Below are positions 35,801-36,405 of a DNA stretch of 36,405 nt, piece by piece. Within the stretch, counting starts at the first letter, position 1. Each line of letters begins with the position of its first letter. The position numbers and the translations under genes are program-made. The notes beneath the pieces were generated by a model. The model searched no databases. It saw only the letters and a list, made by a program, of their open reading frames with translations, and was not told where the DNA came from. This DNA comes from Hondaea fermentalgiana (Eukaryota > Sar > Bigyra > Thraustochytrida > Thraustochytriidae). Where the stretch lies: the NCBI GenBank assembly GCA_014084085.1, contig NPFB01000040.1, positions 308,141 through 344,545 on the forward strand, read 5' to 3'.

Positions 35801-36304
35801 GGTAAATCCCTTCATGTCAACGAAAGCGACGACGCCTTCGATGCGGTGACACGTCTCGGGCTTGAGACTCTCTGGACCCTTTGTTCGCAAAAGCCACTGG
35901 AGATACATGGGGGTGAGCGCGCACAGCTTTTCCTCGGTCTCATAGAGTTGCTGCTGGGCGTTTCTGTCATTGGGCGTGCTCATCTTGCGCAGATCTGCCT
36001 TGGTTCGCATTAAGCGTCGCTTCCACAGCCATCGCGCATATTTGAGTTTTCGTTCTCGCAGCCATCGTTGAATTCTTCTTGCGCAGGCGCTCCTTTCCGC
36101 ATCTGCAAAGGCCTCGTCGTGTTTGCCCGATATGAGGTCTCGCGGATTGAACTTGAAGCTGACGCCGTGGTGATCGCGATTATCGCTGCCATCCTGCCTT
36201 GAATTTGTTTTGGCCTCACCGAGCCACCTCGACAGGCCTCCAGAGTCGTCGTTGTCGTCGCCGCTGACAATGGAGGCGCGGCGAATCTCCGCAGCGGCGT
36301 CCAT
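32873..36304 (-). CDS. Soluble adenylyl cyclase-like protein with intact first metal site
   Basis: Predicted 1143-aa protein with two class III nucleotide cyclase domains in the ADCY10 (bicarbonate-regulated sAC) manner. A basic IQ-like helix (about 72-100) precedes C1 (about 155-360), which has both metal-binding aspartates: Asp163 in FVDMKGFTNL and Asp230 in KYLGDAVQIIF. C2 (about 500-650) has the sAC-like DDKGLVIIGMFG and the RNEYAVVGSTVNLSARL motif with its Asn and Arg. ATP to cAMP is the expected reaction, but substrate residues were not verified. The C-terminal half is helical and lacks a visible P-loop; it has CX5CX9CXC followed by FVHH (coded at 33331-33430). The ATG at 36304 is only about 100 bases from the window end. 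It lies in tandem, same strand, 1.4 kb upstream of its degenerate paralog. Confidence 0.88.
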   Translation of the reverse strand: MDAAAEIRRASIVSGDDNDDSGGLSRWLGEAKTNSRQDGSDNRDHHGVSFKFNPRDLISGKHDEAFADAERSACARRIQRWLRERKLKYARWLWKRRLMRTKADLRKMSTPNDRNAQQQLYETEEKLCALTPMYLQWLLRTKGPESLKPETCHRIEGVVAFVDMKGFTNLAQYLAKKNAVDATGSSVFLDQDLNINLSSELTNVVLGKYWELVIMYAHKFQGSVLKYLGDAVQIIFPIEPLFTNVADPEEAASSCQNRGLMFTLELLRALEFFEIASLDLGTSRMSLKIGLAYGKMSVRVLGGVASRCEFVLSGETSELAAELSGKANHDEAIVHESIAIAKEMLPRNRRDASFVRVKVGPKYPKVADLYQYLTQTGDYFDASLYKNPYKDDDEEGESTVELLEGVRALNHAQHLAVARAKERRASLRHLSSISSLGSAGASRFNASGSSISMRLKEIEDAIETKSQQDRSAALSFDVLGRFVPICALSQIAAGCHTSQLGQGYCAVLFIEISNYDPTATEEYQTIFMQVAMTLAQVAIYQHLGDLRQVAVDDKGLVIIGMFGISAANAEASAFDAAMQIKASYAREGIVAAIGIASGACHFGPTGAATRNEYAVVGSTVNLSARLMARASKAANYFHTKSFILTDHTTFLGLPAHCATKFATSNVKVKGFERAIQVFSPLDRRESLEDLKDMDVPKHLGFERETRIVKVTHVTKRSAVSFRERQKRSGFVADIHRLTVGLERSESVQEVLKHVAVMGVVNPRIDVTILYSVIQSVSVCSDLSYSLQVLENDLQILQDAGNQVYMVRSATQHVKPLYETLMQSFRTRLHQDLATIYEKQVRNDNLKDFAKDSLHVIVGSHYALAGVEHHLKAAEYLNKGLSKIAHHDLSYAALLARRSRKLVQGWQRKQQAKAEKAKAMSMYLVGGCELKSNNYEQSFGAFVAGLRCYGALKPLLKPRCKSNATCRLLHESAPNCNCLLLRPRMRAYLFVHHTEDAHSSTYYLRGMKVESPRGSNFHLTPFECANLSSAQPRHSNSSVCVLEEMSEEETLKRYQMVDRDSTVQSFYQIYIHDAAVAKLVLHMLAQLAKVSSMMEVKSAGQVRSTSFTQHTQDTLTSEQSKGEQEGLSRSGSTLVDRSKVCHIQ

Positions 36305-36396
36305 CCGGCTCGACAACGTGTAGCCGACGAGCTAACTCCTCGCTAGCAACGCCCACGCACCGCGGCGCGGCGCGCTTCGCGCTCGGCCTCGCGCGC

Positions 36397-36405
36397 GGGG
36401 GGGGG
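36397..36405. repeat. Terminal G homopolymer
   Basis: Nine G end the window, after a GCGCGC stretch, consistent with an assembly break in difficult sequence. Confidence 0.85.

Noticed and set aside
36397..36405. Terminal G run, or the GGGTTGG words at 21240-21265, as telomeric repeat
   Set aside because: No tandem TTAGGG-type unit; a homopolymer and isolated words are not a telomere.
1..36405. tRNA, rRNA, CRISPR array, transposase or integrase
   Set aside because: No clear cloverleaf with A/B boxes, no rRNA signature, no spaced identical repeats, and no mobile-element protein found by reading both strands; a tRNA scan and repeat-library search would be needed to be sure.

Overview
The window looks like nuclear DNA of a compact, GC-rich, intron-poor eukaryotic microbe. 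A stramenopile of the thraustochytrid (labyrinthulomycete) type is my best guess. The clues are long uninterrupted reading frames for typically eukaryotic proteins (deoxyhypusine hydroxylase, TMEM19, CAMK kinase, soluble-adenylyl-cyclase-like proteins, a GH5_12-type glucosidase), strong G/C preference at third codon positions, and intergenic DNA full of microsatellites. The taxon is inferred, not shown. The piece begins in a (GGCT)n tract and ends in a run of nine G, so it may be a whole contig broken at simple repeats. An N-run of exactly 100 bases (12041-12140) is an assembly gap.

Layout. 1-4409: about 4.4 kb with no convincing gene (one weak 95-aa candidate), a mosaic of tetra- and pentanucleotide repeats. 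4410-5963 (+): ammonium transporter. 6657-7664 (-): deoxyhypusine hydroxylase, diverging from a short-chain dehydrogenase at 8528-9349 (+). 9879-10376 (+): possible small basic protein. 10377-12557: low-complexity DNA with the gap. 12558-13490 (+): PdxS/PDX1 vitamin B6 synthase. 13905-14429 (-): calmodulin-like protein. 14796-15665 (-): TMEM19/DUF92 membrane protein. 16056-16604 (+): acidic hypothetical protein. 16723-20559 (-): large GH5 glucosidase of the glucosylceramide/steryl-glucoside type, with a long unrecognised N-terminal region. 21702-25715 (+): 1337-aa EF-hand/21xIQ/2xWW protein. 26232-27773 (+): CAMK-type kinase. 28154-31501 and 32873-36304 (both -): tandem, diverged soluble-adenylyl-cyclase-like proteins.

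How the genes relate. The left half is housekeeping metabolism (nitrogen uptake, eIF5A hypusination, vitamin B6, an oxidoreductase). The right half is rich in calcium and cyclic-nucleotide signalling: a calmodulin-like protein, a protein with a very long IQ lever able to bind many calmodulins, a kinase, and two cyclase-like proteins. One cyclase keeps both metal-binding aspartates in its first cyclase domain. The other has lost one of them and an asparagine in the second domain, so it looks like a pseudo-cyclase partner. Both lack a recognisable P-loop ATPase domain and share a conserved CX5CX9CXC plus His-His motif near the C-terminus. This pair, and the 10-bp-periodic tandem repeats scattered between genes, are the observations most worth following up.
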